Of a stretch of DNA of 29,169 nucleotides, positions 1 through 9,975 are shown one piece after another; within the stretch, counting starts at the first letter, position 1, and each line of letters opens with the position of its first letter. The notes under the pieces are model-generated. The model was not told the DNA's origin. It did no database searches and worked only from the letters and a program-made list of their open reading frames with translations. This stretch comes from Pleurobrachia bachei (Eukaryota; Ctenophora; Tentaculata; Cydippida; Pleurobrachiidae). The position numbers and the translations under genes are program-made. The stretch spans positions 9,764 to 38,932 of the forward strand of contig AVPN01000537.1 of the NCBI GenBank assembly GCA_000695325.1, written 5' to 3'.

Positions 1-592
1 CCCGACTAAACAGGTTGTGTCGGTACCTCCGTGAGGCGTACTGTGCTATCTTTAAGAAGGCAGCCACTCTACCCTTCGTTATTGCTGCTCCCCTTCACCT
101 TGATCCAGGTACTTGTCGGATCTAAATTTACCGGGATGTTTTAATTGGTCTAATTGTTTACTCGCCTTCATATTATTATGATTTTAGTCAGCTACCTACC
201 ATACATACGTCTTTTATAGACTCTGAACTTTAACCGTTCCCTCCGATCAAGTAGCTATACCATCTGACCCTCCCCTGGGCCCTGATCTCTATTAAGCAAG
301 TCTCACCCCCTCTCCTAATCCTCCCTATTTCCATCTCTCTTCTACCGTGTATGACCCTCCCCTAATATTCCTATAATCCTTCCTATATCCCTCAGATTAC
401 AGCTGTGTGGTGGGGGTACCCGCACTGGTAATTGACAGCAACAAATCCTACCTTGGTCGGGCTTTCGTACAGGCATCAGACAAAGTCAACGCTTCCGTGG
501 AGTTTGATGATTTTGATGGGTCGGTAATGCAAATAAAAACCGAGGACAAAGCTAGATTTTTTGATGCCCTTACTGTGTTGTTGATGTCATGA
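1..592 (+). CDS. 3' end of an unrecognised gene (last two exons)
   Basis: Two exons join in phase: 1-108 (reading from base 6: LNRLCRYLREAYCAIFKKAA and onward, ending HLDP) and 396-592 (starting D-YSCVVGVPALVIDSN, ending DALTVLLMS, stop TGA 590-592). The donor is GTACTT at 109 and the acceptor is a pyrimidine-rich ...CCTCAG ending at 395; the split codon GAT gives Asp. The 99 visible residues are the C-terminus of a longer soluble-looking protein with alternating hydrophobic strands and no obvious membrane segment. I do not recognise the family. The open frame across a phase-matched splice and the balanced composition make a real gene likely. The stop lies only about 180 bases before the first MAD2 exon on the same strand, so the two genes are close head-to-tail neighbours. 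Confidence 0.6.
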
Positions 593-692
593 TGATCTTT
601 AGTGTGTGTTGTGTTTGTGTTTTTGTGAGTTTATTTGTCGATATAATTAAAATAAAATTACGTGCTTCTTGTGTCATATTAAGCAGATTTAT

Positions 693-728
693 CACCCGAT
701 TTACCGGGAAAATCGGGGTCAGACTGAC
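693..728. repeat. Solo copy of the CCCGATTTACCGGG repeat end
   Basis: CACCCGATTTACCGGGAAAA then TCGGGGTCAGACTG; read on the minus strand it gives CAGTCTGACCCCGATTTTCC, close to the repeat end at about 12046. Lies between the upstream gene and the first MAD2 exon. Confidence 0.55.
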
Positions 729-768
729 TATTGAATGATTGATGCATGATACACATCTCTTAAACCTT

Positions 769-3700
769 ATGTTACCCAGCCACTCAACAAGAATCGACAA
801 TATCTCTAAAGGGAAGCACTCAGATGGTCTCCGAGTTTTTCTGTAAGTCCACCATAAAATGTATTTGATTTTTCCATGGATCCAAGAACATTGAATTGTA
901 ATCTTGACAGTCTGCATTCCTTAAACAACCTACCCTTATCGAGTAACCCAAACCCCCTTCAGATTACGCAGTGAATAGTATCCTGTTCCAACGTGGCGTC
1001 TACGCCTGTCTGTCGAAGCTGAAATTTTGATTTATGTTAGAGTTCCATTTCAACGACGGAATTAAAGTTCTCTTCTGCACAGATATTGTACAGGTGTCAA
1101 CTCCTCATATAGTATCCCCTCCCCTGGAAGCTATTCTTGCCCAATCAAGATGTTTTGTGTTGGGAAATAGGTACTGCAGTTTTGGGTCGGGCAGTAAGTT
1201 TTGTGGGGTGTGTTTGCCTTATTCATCACTCCCTCACCAACCCCACGGTAAAAGTTGTCTCATATAAGACCCTCCTCTTCGCACCGGGCCGAAGGCCCGG
1301 TGCGGCTACGTGAGGCCGCGTAGCGCGATGTACAGTCAGTGTGAGACAAGGTAAAAGAGTGTTGGATTTAACAAGGGTGTGTGTTTTAAAACAAAGGCTT
1401 TTCTTGCAGGTTATGGAGACGACCGATGATCGACTGAAAAGCTACTTAGAACAGTGTATGGAACAACTTAAAGGTACGTACTGAAAAGCTACTTAGAACA
1501 GTGTATGGAACAACTTAAAATTTTGTTTCACATGTTTTTACGTCATGTGATTGTGTTCAATGGTTAGGACTCCGGTGATTTTTGTTGCCAGACTTTGGTT
1601 TTCTTGGCCCTTCATTCCTGATTCTGTGTTTGGTTCATTGTTGCTTGTGTGTCCCGATATGGGCCCACAGTTGTATACGCGCTGTGCAGGAGCGCGCGAC
1701 ATACAAACTTGCAGTGTGTATGGCGCAGTTCCCGCGAATCTTATCATAGGATTTAGTTGATGAAAAAACGATCTGATGTGTCAATCGAATTAGCGAATTA
1801 AAATTGATGATAATTGATTAAAAAGATATAGCACCTCACTCTACTGAATGAACTTTCGTTAATTAAAATCTAACTTAGAAATTGGATTCATTTCAGTTTT
1901 ACCTCCACACTTCCATTCCCTTTCTTTACAACCACCCCTCACTATCTCATTACATTCCATAATAATACCGATTCTTCCCTGCAGGTTGGCTGGACAATCT
2001 GACAGTTCAGAAACTAGTCCTAGTAATGCAGGATCTAGAGACCCGAGAGAATATCGAGAGATGGTCCTTCGATATCAACTGTGACAAATCCATCAGAAAC
2101 AGCCCTGAGTAAGAAACATCTCTCACCTCTCTTTTTCCAGACTTTTAGTTTCTGTTAATTTTAATTCATTTCATCATGAATGAGATCTTATCAGGAATGT
2201 CCCTGTTCATGTTATGGTACCACATGTTTACTTCTGTCAAAAGTTCTGAATCAGAATCTAAAGCCTGACTATTGTGTTTCAGTTTCACAAAGCCTGCAGA
2301 ACTAAAGTCTATTCAGAAGGGGATACAGGACGTTATAAGACAAATTGTATCCAGTGTCACATTTCTACCTGTTCTTGAATCATCCTGTGAGTATTTTTTG
2401 TTGTTTTTCCAGGTGTAGGTGGGATAGAAGGCATTGGGCTGAGAGGTTGAAAAAGTTTTTAAAGTTTTCCACCTGAATTTTCAAAATTGGCACTTCAAAA
2501 CATATGCTGGGAGTTTTTTGTAGCTGAATTTTTCCACTCAACTTTTCGGTGTCGGTGACTTCAAAAACGTCAGTCCCCTCCCCCATCACCTTTTATTGTT
2601 ACGTTCTTTCATTGATGCATAACGACAGCAACCATCCAAGTTACACGCAGAGGCATAACGCTACCTTGTTCCAGAAAAAACTAGGCTCAAGACACTCTCA
2701 AAGGCAAAACGTTACCTAGTTCCAGACTAAACCAAATCCAAGACTCTCTCAAAGGCAAAACGTTACCTTGATCCAGAACAAACCCAACTTGACAGACTCT
2801 ATGACTGATGCCATAAGTTCCCCCATTTCACCGAAGTTGAGAAAGGGGGAAGCTTAGCGCCATAGTTACCCATACCCGGGTGGTATGTGGTTTGCTCAGC
2901 GTGTGGCTAAGTAACCCAAAAAAAAATGACTACCATATCATATTCTGTATTTCTGCAGAACAACGTATTTTATATTTGTGACTTTTGTGTGGTCTATGAT
3001 TTCAAAGCCGCACCATGACTGTCCGATGTTCATATCTCCCCTACCTACGCTACTGACCGACCGAGACTTTATTTGGGCCCAGCTTCAACATGTGTAGGCA
3101 TTAGGTCAAACTCCAAAGCTAAATTTTGTTACGCCGACAGCTTGCACAGTTTGCAGTTTTCTCTCTTTAGTGCAGGAGCTGCTGGGGGGCAAACGCTACA
3201 GCGTGGCATATCGTGAAGTTGGCTCTAATTTTTCCTGAATTTCTAAAATTATATTTTCCTCTACAGACACGGTAACACACACGTGCAACTGTCTTGTTCA
3301 TGCTGTCACACGCAGACTAATTCTTACTTGACTGATATAACATGTGTTACCTTGTGAAGTTGTTGTGTTGTGTTATAGGGGACGCCAGGGTTATTGGTTT
3401 TGCAATAGCTCGTATTTTTGCAAACTACTGATTCTTGAGCTACATGAAGCCCAAAGCGTTGTCCACGACGTCTTAGACGCACTCCACTGACATTGAATGT
3501 TTTTTGTGTGTGTCTTGGACGTCGTAGAAAACGGTTTGGGTGACACTGTGTCCAATAACTCTCAATTCTCATCAACTCAATGACTCTAGCATTGGCCTGC
3601 CAGCTTTTCCACAGAAAGTTGAAAGCAGGTGGTCTGGGAGTCACTATTTCAGTTATATCTCGACTTGTTCTAGGGCGGGGACACCATGGCACTGGCCGCA

Positions 3701-4330
3701 TTAGGTTTTTGTGACGTGTGTCCTTCTCTCAAATTCATCCTCTGTAGGATAATATTATTGATAATAATACTATTATGGTGGGGTCTTAACGAAAATACAG
3801 CTGTGTGGTAGAATCACGTGCCACCTTCTACCCAGACACTATCTCTCTCTCTCTCTATCTCTCACACACACTCTCTCTCTCTCCCTCTCTCTCTTCCTCT
3901 CTCTTCCTCTCTCTCTATTTATCTGTCTATCTCTCTCAGTGAAGGTCATTAGCATTATAACGTGCTCCTCACATGGTTTTGGATTTAATCTAGATAAGCA
4001 AACGTACAATATCTCCTACATCTAGTATCTGGGTCTGCTAAAGACTCCGTATAATTATAATTACCCCCAGGTTACCCCTGCACTGATCCTTTATGATATG
4101 TACCCCCTGATCCTCTATAATTATTAATTACCCCCCTCTATAATCCACCCTCCTCCTCCCCTCCAGGTTCATTTGATATCCTGGTGTACACTGATCACGA
4201 TGTTACCATCCCTGTGGGATGGGATGAGACGACTGCAAAGATAGTGATAGGTAGTGAGAATGTCCAACTCAAGGGATTCAGCACATCAGTCCATAGTGTC
4301 ACCCCTTCCATCTCCTACAAGATGCCTTGA
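769..4330 (+). CDS. MAD2L1: MAD2 spindle-assembly checkpoint protein (HORMA domain), six exons
   Basis: MAD2 binds CDC20 (and MAD1) at unattached kinetochores and holds back the anaphase-promoting complex. Exons by translation and splice sites: 769 or 780-842 (QQESTISLKGSTQMVSEFF, like the MAD2 N-terminal helix), 963-about 1035 (YAVNSILFQRGVY), 1410-1473 (VMETTDDRLKSYLEQ), 1985-2108 (GWLDNLTVQKLVLV, ENIERWSFDINCDK), 2283-2386 (IQDVIRQIVSSVTFLP), 4167-4330 (SFDILVYTDHDVTIP up to SYKMP-stop). Phases match at the last four junctions. The final exon is the mobile safety-belt region of HORMA proteins. Predicted length is about 200 residues against 205 in human MAD2L1. Two oddities: ATG 769 is one base out of frame with the exon, and exon 2 meets TGA at 1028-1030 just before a usable donor (GTTAGA, 1036). 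Either small sequence errors or a decaying copy would explain this. Identity is near certain; intactness is not. Confidence 0.93.
1281..1324. repeat. Pair of GC-rich hairpins in a MAD2 intron
   Basis: GCACCGGGCC-GAA-GGCCCGGTGC (1281-1303) is a perfect 10 bp stem with a 3-base loop. It is followed at once by GCTACG...CGTAGC (1305-1324), a 6 bp stem. The patch is far more GC-rich than the surrounding intron. Function unknown; it could be a piece of a mobile-element end. Confidence 0.75.
1433..1519 (+). repeat. Tandem duplication of the 3' part of a MAD2 exon
   Basis: Bases 1433-1472 (most of the 64-base exon encoding DRLKSYLEQCMEQLK) are repeated exactly at 1480-1519, seven bases downstream. 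The first copy ends at the donor GTACGT (1474). The second copy lies in the intron and is not followed by a donor, so it should be spliced out. Confidence 0.9.
2648..2800. repeat. 51-base tandem repeat, three imperfect copies
   Basis: Copies start near 2648, 2699 and 2750 and share the core AGGCAAAACGTTACCT followed by TCCAGA and GACTCT. The period between the second and third copies is 51 bases. Intronic minisatellite. Confidence 0.85.
3841..3935. repeat. CT-rich microsatellite
   Basis: Runs of CTCTCT with interspersed ATCT and TTCC, inside the large MAD2 intron. Confidence 0.9.
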
Positions 4331-6905
4331 GAGAGAGTGATAGGTACGGTTTGAGTTCAGAAAGAACACTTTTTAGTTTTACCCCATCAGACAATGAATG
4401 ATATAAACTATTTTTAAGCTTCTTTTCCCATGTACAGATCCTAAGTTGGGTTTCCCCCAAGCGCCACGCCATCTGTTAGGGTAGTGATCCCTGCTAGATG
4501 GTGGGGTCGCGTTGGGGTCAATAATATCGGTTTCTTCCTTTGCCCCTTTATAAATCACGTTTCCATGGCGATAAAGCGCTGCAAATCGCATTCCCACAGA
4601 TCATCAGGGGTGGGGGATGGAATTATTGTAGAGAACGCGGGGAGGTGTATTAGCTGCGCGATTTGCCGATGAACTATTCGGCACCATTCCATATAATCTC
4701 GCTCCCATCCAGTTCAACAAATTCGACAAATTGGAAGTGCAATATAGAACTTCTATTATACCTCCTGTCTCCCTGCCCCTAAATTTTATTGTACATGGCA
4801 CTCCCCCTTGAACGTCTTATAATATTCCTTCGGCAGCTCATTCTATTCATTCTTTCTACTGCAATGTCTCCATTTTCAACATTTAATGTTTTATAACGAG
4901 AAAGAGAAACACGAGAGAGGTGAGAGAGAGGGAGAGGTGAGAGAGAGGGAGAGGTGAGAGAGGGGGCAGTGCAGTCGGTTGCGTTGAAATGAAATTAACT
5001 TAGTGGTGACTCTATATACTGACCTGCAAATAGTCACACTTATGCTCTATCAAGGTAGCATCATAACAGCAGTGTGAGCTGATAGAGTGGTAGTGGACTA
5101 AAGATCATCCTTTTCAATTATAGCTATTGATGAGCTGAGCTGCAGCTCTTTAAAAGTATATGGCACAGCTGGGAGCTTAGCATGGGAGCTGGTAGTGAAA
5201 CTCGAGTTTCTAACATACAAGCCCTTCTCCTCCTCTCTGTATTGATTGAGGGCACGACTCATCTTTCTTATAACAGTGGTATGATACAAATCCAATAACT
5301 GGGACGAATGAGAAATTCGGGGGAGTGAAAGATAGGGAGAGAGATAGTGAGAGAGATTAAAAAAGAAAGAGAGTTAGAGTGAGAGAGAGAGTGAGAGTGA
5401 GAGTGAGAGAGAGATAGAGAGTTAGATAGAGCGAGGGTAGAAGAGAGAGGGATAATGAGGGAAGGAGAGAGAGAGAGATAGAGTCATTGCACCCGATCCA
5501 TTCAGTAGCCATGGTGAGAACAATAACCTCATTTCGTCGAGCTCCAACCACAACTGCACCCACATTAGTTCTCTAAACCTTCGTCTTGTTGTCTCCAGTC
5601 TGCCTCTGTTGTCTGATCTTACTATAACTAGAATGAGGCCATAATCATTATTATAGTTTCCTCGAACGTTCTTGAAACATCTACATAGTTGAATGCATCA
5701 CTTTTACACCTGATCCACTATCGTAGATAATAATGCTCCCCCTATAATGCTTTGTATAACAAGTAACAGTGCTTGACATAATCATATCTCAGTGAACAAA
5801 GTTTCAATAAAGTATCTCATATACACATGTGGGATAGCGAGAGAGACTTCGAGTCACTTCATCCCCGAAAACCAATCAAACTTCTGTATTTAATGAACTT
5901 TCTACAGTTTCGAGAAACCTTACAACAAGTTGAGCTCATGATGATCCCCCTGTGTAGTACACAGAAGTAAAGCTTTCAGGGCCTGTAGTTATTGTGCATA
6001 GTGGTATGTAATAGTATGTCACATGATCTCGAACCCCCATGCGCAGGTCCATTGTTGTCAGAAAATTGGCCCTATGGCCTACTCTCATTTCTTTCAACCC
6101 CGGTTAGAGCATTGGCCTGACAGCTTAACATTGTCACTCTTGAATGAAGGGGCTGGAATGAGAACTGTCTCCTATATACCACAGTCATTCAATCATGTCG
6201 TGGTTTCGTTCCTTTTACTTTAATTTTGATCAAACCACAACTCTCTGTATGTGGGGCATGTTCACCACGTTCAACTGTTCGTCACCCCTCCATGTATAGA
6301 ATCTTGGTGACTATCCCAGTGAGAGAGAGAGAACCCCTTTTCTATGAGAGATAGTGAGAGAGAGGGAGAGATAGAGAGAAAAAAACCCTTTCCGTGATGC
6401 TAGGGAATTGCGATTCTGACGCAATTAGATGAACTCCGATACTCTTCTCTGTAATTTGCTACTACAATTGTACCCCCTTGTGTTGTTCTCCCATCATACT
6501 AGATTACAGTGCTGTTCCCATTGTTGTGCTCCATTAATGTTCCTGACGCATGATGGTTCTGCTGCTCTTGTCCCCCTTTATTGTAATACTCAGTCACTTT
6601 GGTACTGGTAGTATATAGGGCATTGATGATTGTGATATGGCTGCCCCTTTGCCCCTCGTGACGTCCCAGTATTATTGCCAGTCATTGGTCCACCACTTAG
6701 CATTATGCTTAGATCGTCTATATATCCCTTTGACGCCTATATGCAGAAAGAACTCTTGTGGAGAGTGCTTTATTCAAACATTGTGGAGAGCTATGCATGC
6801 TCTTGAAGACTCTTATATTGCCTGTGTTTACAAATGTAAAGGAGGGTTAGAACATAACAATACTCTTAGCTATATATCGCCATAGCAACGAAACTCCGTC
6901 TAGAC
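4331..6905. other. Intergenic region between MAD2 and GPCR gene A
   Basis: No exon with recognisable homology or phase-matched splicing was found. The stretch contains GA/GAGA microsatellites at 4908-4967, 5328-5485 and 6318-6380 and a copy of the GTCAGAGCATTGGCCTG repeat family near 6063-6215. A short sequence near 6837-6859 (AGGGTTAGAACATAACAA) recurs inverted near 14319-14343 and 15263-15287. The promoter of gene A must lie at its 3' end but no core element stands out. Confidence 0.6.
5328..5485. repeat. GA-rich microsatellite
   Basis: Long purine run of GAGAGA, GTGAGA and GATAGA units. The minus-strand open frame over it (leucine/serine repeats) is a product of the repeat. Confidence 0.9.
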
Positions 6906-8264
6906 ATGTCAGCCGAAGAAGCAGAATGTGGATTTCCAGATTCGGAAATGTTCTCGAAATACCTCGTGGATAAATACACTACGACATGGCTTGAGGTACG
7001 GAATTGTATTTTAAAAGAATGCAAGAAGAAGGGATTTTCTAGAACTTTTTCCTAGGATTTGAAGTTTCGGCTCCTAGTCGCTAGTCCTGTAGCTGTTCTC
7101 TCACACCCGAAATTATAAACTTTCAGGGGTTACTATTTGCGCTGAATTTTGGATTCACCCTCGTTGGTATCCTGGCCAACTGTCTGGGTCTCTACTTCTT
7201 TATAAAGAAACAGCGGAAGGACCTCACCACTCGGATGTTCATCGCACTTTGCTCTATTGATCTGGCGACTTGTCTAACCGTTGGACCGTTCCAAATCCTG
7301 GTTAACGTTCAGGCGATCAACTATTACGACTTTTCTACGCAGCACTTTGTTGTTTTCAGTGTCATGTCCGCAATTGCTGGAATCGAGGTGAGAGAGGGTG
7401 TAGATTGTTAGAATCGTTACTTAAATTTGGTTAGATTAGTGCCAGTATCGTATCAATACGATTTCGCATATTATGATTATTCTTGTGCCATACATTATAT
7501 CTCTTGTACATATCTCTCTACTACTACTCTCTCTTTTTCAGATTCGTTTTTCCATGTTTCTGTTCATGGTGATGAGCTTCTGTCGGTGTATCTCCATCCT
7601 AACTCCCTTCCGGAGGCACAACCAGCGCCTCATTATCGGCATCCTCCTGGCCTACCTGGTGCTGATGACAGTCATGATGTCAGTTCCGGGGGGCTACTGC
7701 GGGGATCTCTCCTACACCAACATTCCCCTCGCCAGGATAGGACAGATGGAATTCCTTGCCGCTCTGGAACAAGATCTAGGTGTAGAGCACAAAGTATATC
7801 TCGCCTGCGCGGAAATCGTGGCCATGATAGCTCCAGTCGTCCCCATCACTATTACCTCTTGTATCACCGCCTACAACCTTCTTTTCTCTCCGGCTATGAG
7901 GGCTGCGTCTAACAACAACGCCTCAAGACGGGACGGGGCAATCACCATCCTTATCCTAACTGCCTCCACTTTGATCTGCTTCTTCCCGCGTCTCCTCATC
8001 ACCCTGACAGCCCTTACAGGAGAGAAGACCCTGGCAGATGTGATAATTGAGGGTACGGGCATGGCAACCAGTTATAGCATCATCTACCTCCTTATGACGG
8101 GTCTATCCCTTGCCAACTCCTGCATCAACCCCTGTGTTTTCCTGGTCCGGGGCCAGAACATGAAGAATTTCCTCCAGACGCGCATCCTGGGCCGGGGAAG
8201 GAGCCAGGCTACTCAGAGGGGCAACACCAGAAGGGATTTTCTAGAACTTTTTCCTAGGATTTGA
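6906..8264 (+). CDS. Rhodopsin-like (class A) GPCR, gene A, copy 1
   Basis: Three exons joined in phase 0: 6906-6995 (MSAEEAECGFPDSEMF..., 30 residues, extracellular N-terminus), 7127-7387 (TM1-TM3) and 7542-8264 (end of TM3 to the tail), 357 residues. TM1 has ILANCLGLYFF (Asn 49 as N1.50) and TM2 has SIDLATC. The DRY position reads CRC (131-133). TM5 has PVVPITIT, TM6 has CFFPRLL (the CWxP position) and TM7 has SLANSCINPCVF (NPxxY position, NP 313-314), followed by a basic helix-8 segment. Ligand unknown, presumably a plasma-membrane receptor. The last 11 residues (RRDFLELFPRI) are translated from intron-1 sequence because a tandem duplication joins the exon to it; the original tail survives only in copy 2. 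The ATG is the only good start, and exon 1 ends in an excellent donor (GAG|GTACGG). Confidence 0.88.
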
Positions 8265-9427
8265 AGTTTCGGCTCCTAGTCGCTAGTCCTGTAGCTGTTC
8301 TCTCACACCCGAAATTATAAACTTTCAGGGGTTACTATTTACGCTGAATTTTGGATTCACCCTCGTTGGTATCCTGGCCAACTGTCTGGGTCTCTACTTC
8401 TTTATAAAGAAACAGCGGAAGGACCTCACCACTCGGATGTTCATCGCACTTTGCTCTATTGATCTGGCGACTTGTCTAACCGTTGGACCGTTCCAAATCC
8501 TGGTTAACGTTCAGGCGATCAACTATTACGACTTTTCTACGCAGCACTTTGTTGTTTTCAGTGTCATGTCCGCAATTGCTGGAATCGAGGTGAGAGAGTT
8601 TGTAGATTGTTAGAATCGTTACTTAAATTTGGTTAGATTAGTGCTAGTATCGTATCAATACGATTTCGCATATTATGATTATTCTTGTGCCATAAATTAT
8701 ATCTCTTGTACATATCTCTCTACTACTACCCTCTCTTCCTCACAGATTCGTTTTTCCATGTTCCTGTTCATGGTGATGAGCTTTTGCAGGTGTATCTCCA
8801 TCCTAACTCCCTTCCGGAGGCACAACCAGCGCCTCATTATCTCCTGGCCTACCTGGTGCTGATGACAGTCATGATGTCTGTTCCTGTGTTTTACTGTGGG
8901 GATCTCTCCTACACCAATATCCCCCTCGCCAGGATAGGACAGATGGAATTCCTTGCCGCTCTGGAACAAGATCTAGGTGTAGAGCACAAAGTATATCTCG
9001 CCTGCGCGGAAATCGTGGCCATGATAGCTCCAGTCGTCCCCATAACGATTACCTCTTGTATCACCGCCTACAACCTTCTCTTCTCTCCGGCTATGAGGGC
9101 TGCATCCAATAACAACGCATCTAGACGGGACGGGGCAATCACCATCCTTATCCTAACTGCCTCCACTTTGATCTGCTTCTTCCCGCGTCTCCTCATCACC
9201 CTGACAGCCCTTACAGGAGAGAAGACCCTGGCAGATGTGATAATTGAGGGTACGGGCATGGCAACCAGTTATAGCATCATCTACCTCCTTATGACGGGTC
9301 TATCCCTTGCCAACTCCTGCATCAACCCCTGCGTGTTCCTCGTCCGGGGACAGAACATGAAGAATTTTCTGCAGACACGCATCCTGGGCCGGGGAAGGAG
9401 CCAGGCCACTCAGAGGGGCAACACCAG
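7029..9427 (+). repeat. 1.2 kb direct tandem duplication of GPCR A core
   Basis: The segment from intron 1 (AAGGGATTTTCTAGAAC, 7029) to the tail exon (ending CAACACCAG) is repeated head to tail. The second unit begins at about 8231, and both copies continue to the CAACACCAG that precedes the unique tail at about 9427. Confidence 0.9.
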
Positions 9428-9521
9428 CTACCAGAATAACAAGACTATGGATACGGTGCTGAGTAATGGGAGCACTCAGCTGCAGAGCAACTCAAAGATT
9501 TACCATGATACCAAGCTGTGA
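8329..9521 (+). pseudogene. GPCR gene A, tandem copy 2 (no first exon, frameshifted)
   Basis: Near-identical repeat of the gene A core, about 1.2 kb downstream: exon 2' at 8329-8589 (same 261 bases, one Ala to Thr change seen) and exon 3' at 8746-9521. It has no own exon 1, so it could only be expressed by splicing from 6906-6995 past copy 1. Exon 3' lacks seven bases after 8841 compared with copy 1, which shifts the frame in TM4; downstream the frame is open to the stop at 9519-9521. It keeps what looks like the original C-terminal tail (SYQNNKTMDTVLSNGSTQLQ...). Several other differences, including GGYCGD in copy 1 against VFYCGD here, show that the copies have diverged or are different alleles. 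Confidence 0.8.
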
Positions 9522-9975
9522 ATAACATGACTGATATTATTCATGTGATGGTAACATGTCAGAGCATTGTCCTGCCCCAGGGCCCTATTCTGTGGTCAGA
9601 GCATTGGCCTGGCAGATTGTAACTGTAAACGACGGTTTTATTTGTTCGGTTTAGGGTGTGATATTGACCCTGAGACTCACAATTTGACCACAGCCACAAA
9701 AGCGTTATAAGTTCAACTATATGAGTATGAAAGAGCATGATGTGTAGATGATTTTCTGTTGAGTGTTGCTGTACTAAGGTGAGGGGTGATGTGAAACGTA
9801 TCTCAGGTTCCTATGGTACGTCCTTAGCAGAAAAAGCGGGAAAATGCTGTGAACATAAAACTGAAAAACAATATGAGATGTTTGTTGTAAAATTACATAA
9901 TAGCAATTGAGAGCGTAAAAATGAAATTATACATTTCGTCGAATGATCGGTTATATTGTCATATAAACAGCAGCA
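9522..9975. other. Convergent intergenic spacer between GPCR genes A and B
   Basis: About 450 bases between two 3' ends. It contains a copy of the dispersed repeat (about 9575-9622, GTGGTCAGAGCATTGGCCTG). AT-rich stretches could carry poly(A) signals for both genes; no gene seen. Confidence 0.6.

Larger units (their letters stand above)
2387..4166 (+). other. Large MAD2 intron with repeats
   Basis: The 1.78 kb intron between the fifth and sixth MAD2 exons. It holds a three-copy 51-base tandem repeat (about 2648-2800) and CT-rich microsatellite DNA (3841-3935). A minus-strand open frame at 3324-3701 shows no recognisable domain and I do not call it a gene. Confidence 0.7.

Noticed and set aside
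3324-3701. 125-codon minus-strand frame in the MAD2 intron
   Set aside because: No recognisable domain or splice context; composition like random intron sequence.
5357-5563. Leucine/serine-rich minus-strand frame resembling a membrane peptide
   Set aside because: Translation of a GA microsatellite.
7427-7912. Second long frame over GPCR exon 3
   Set aside because: Out-of-frame shadow of the receptor exon, which has the clear transmembrane motifs.
8685-8862. Novel N-terminus for GPCR A copy 2 (frame opening at 8685)
   Set aside because: It is intron plus out-of-frame exon; the seven-base deletion explains the frame.
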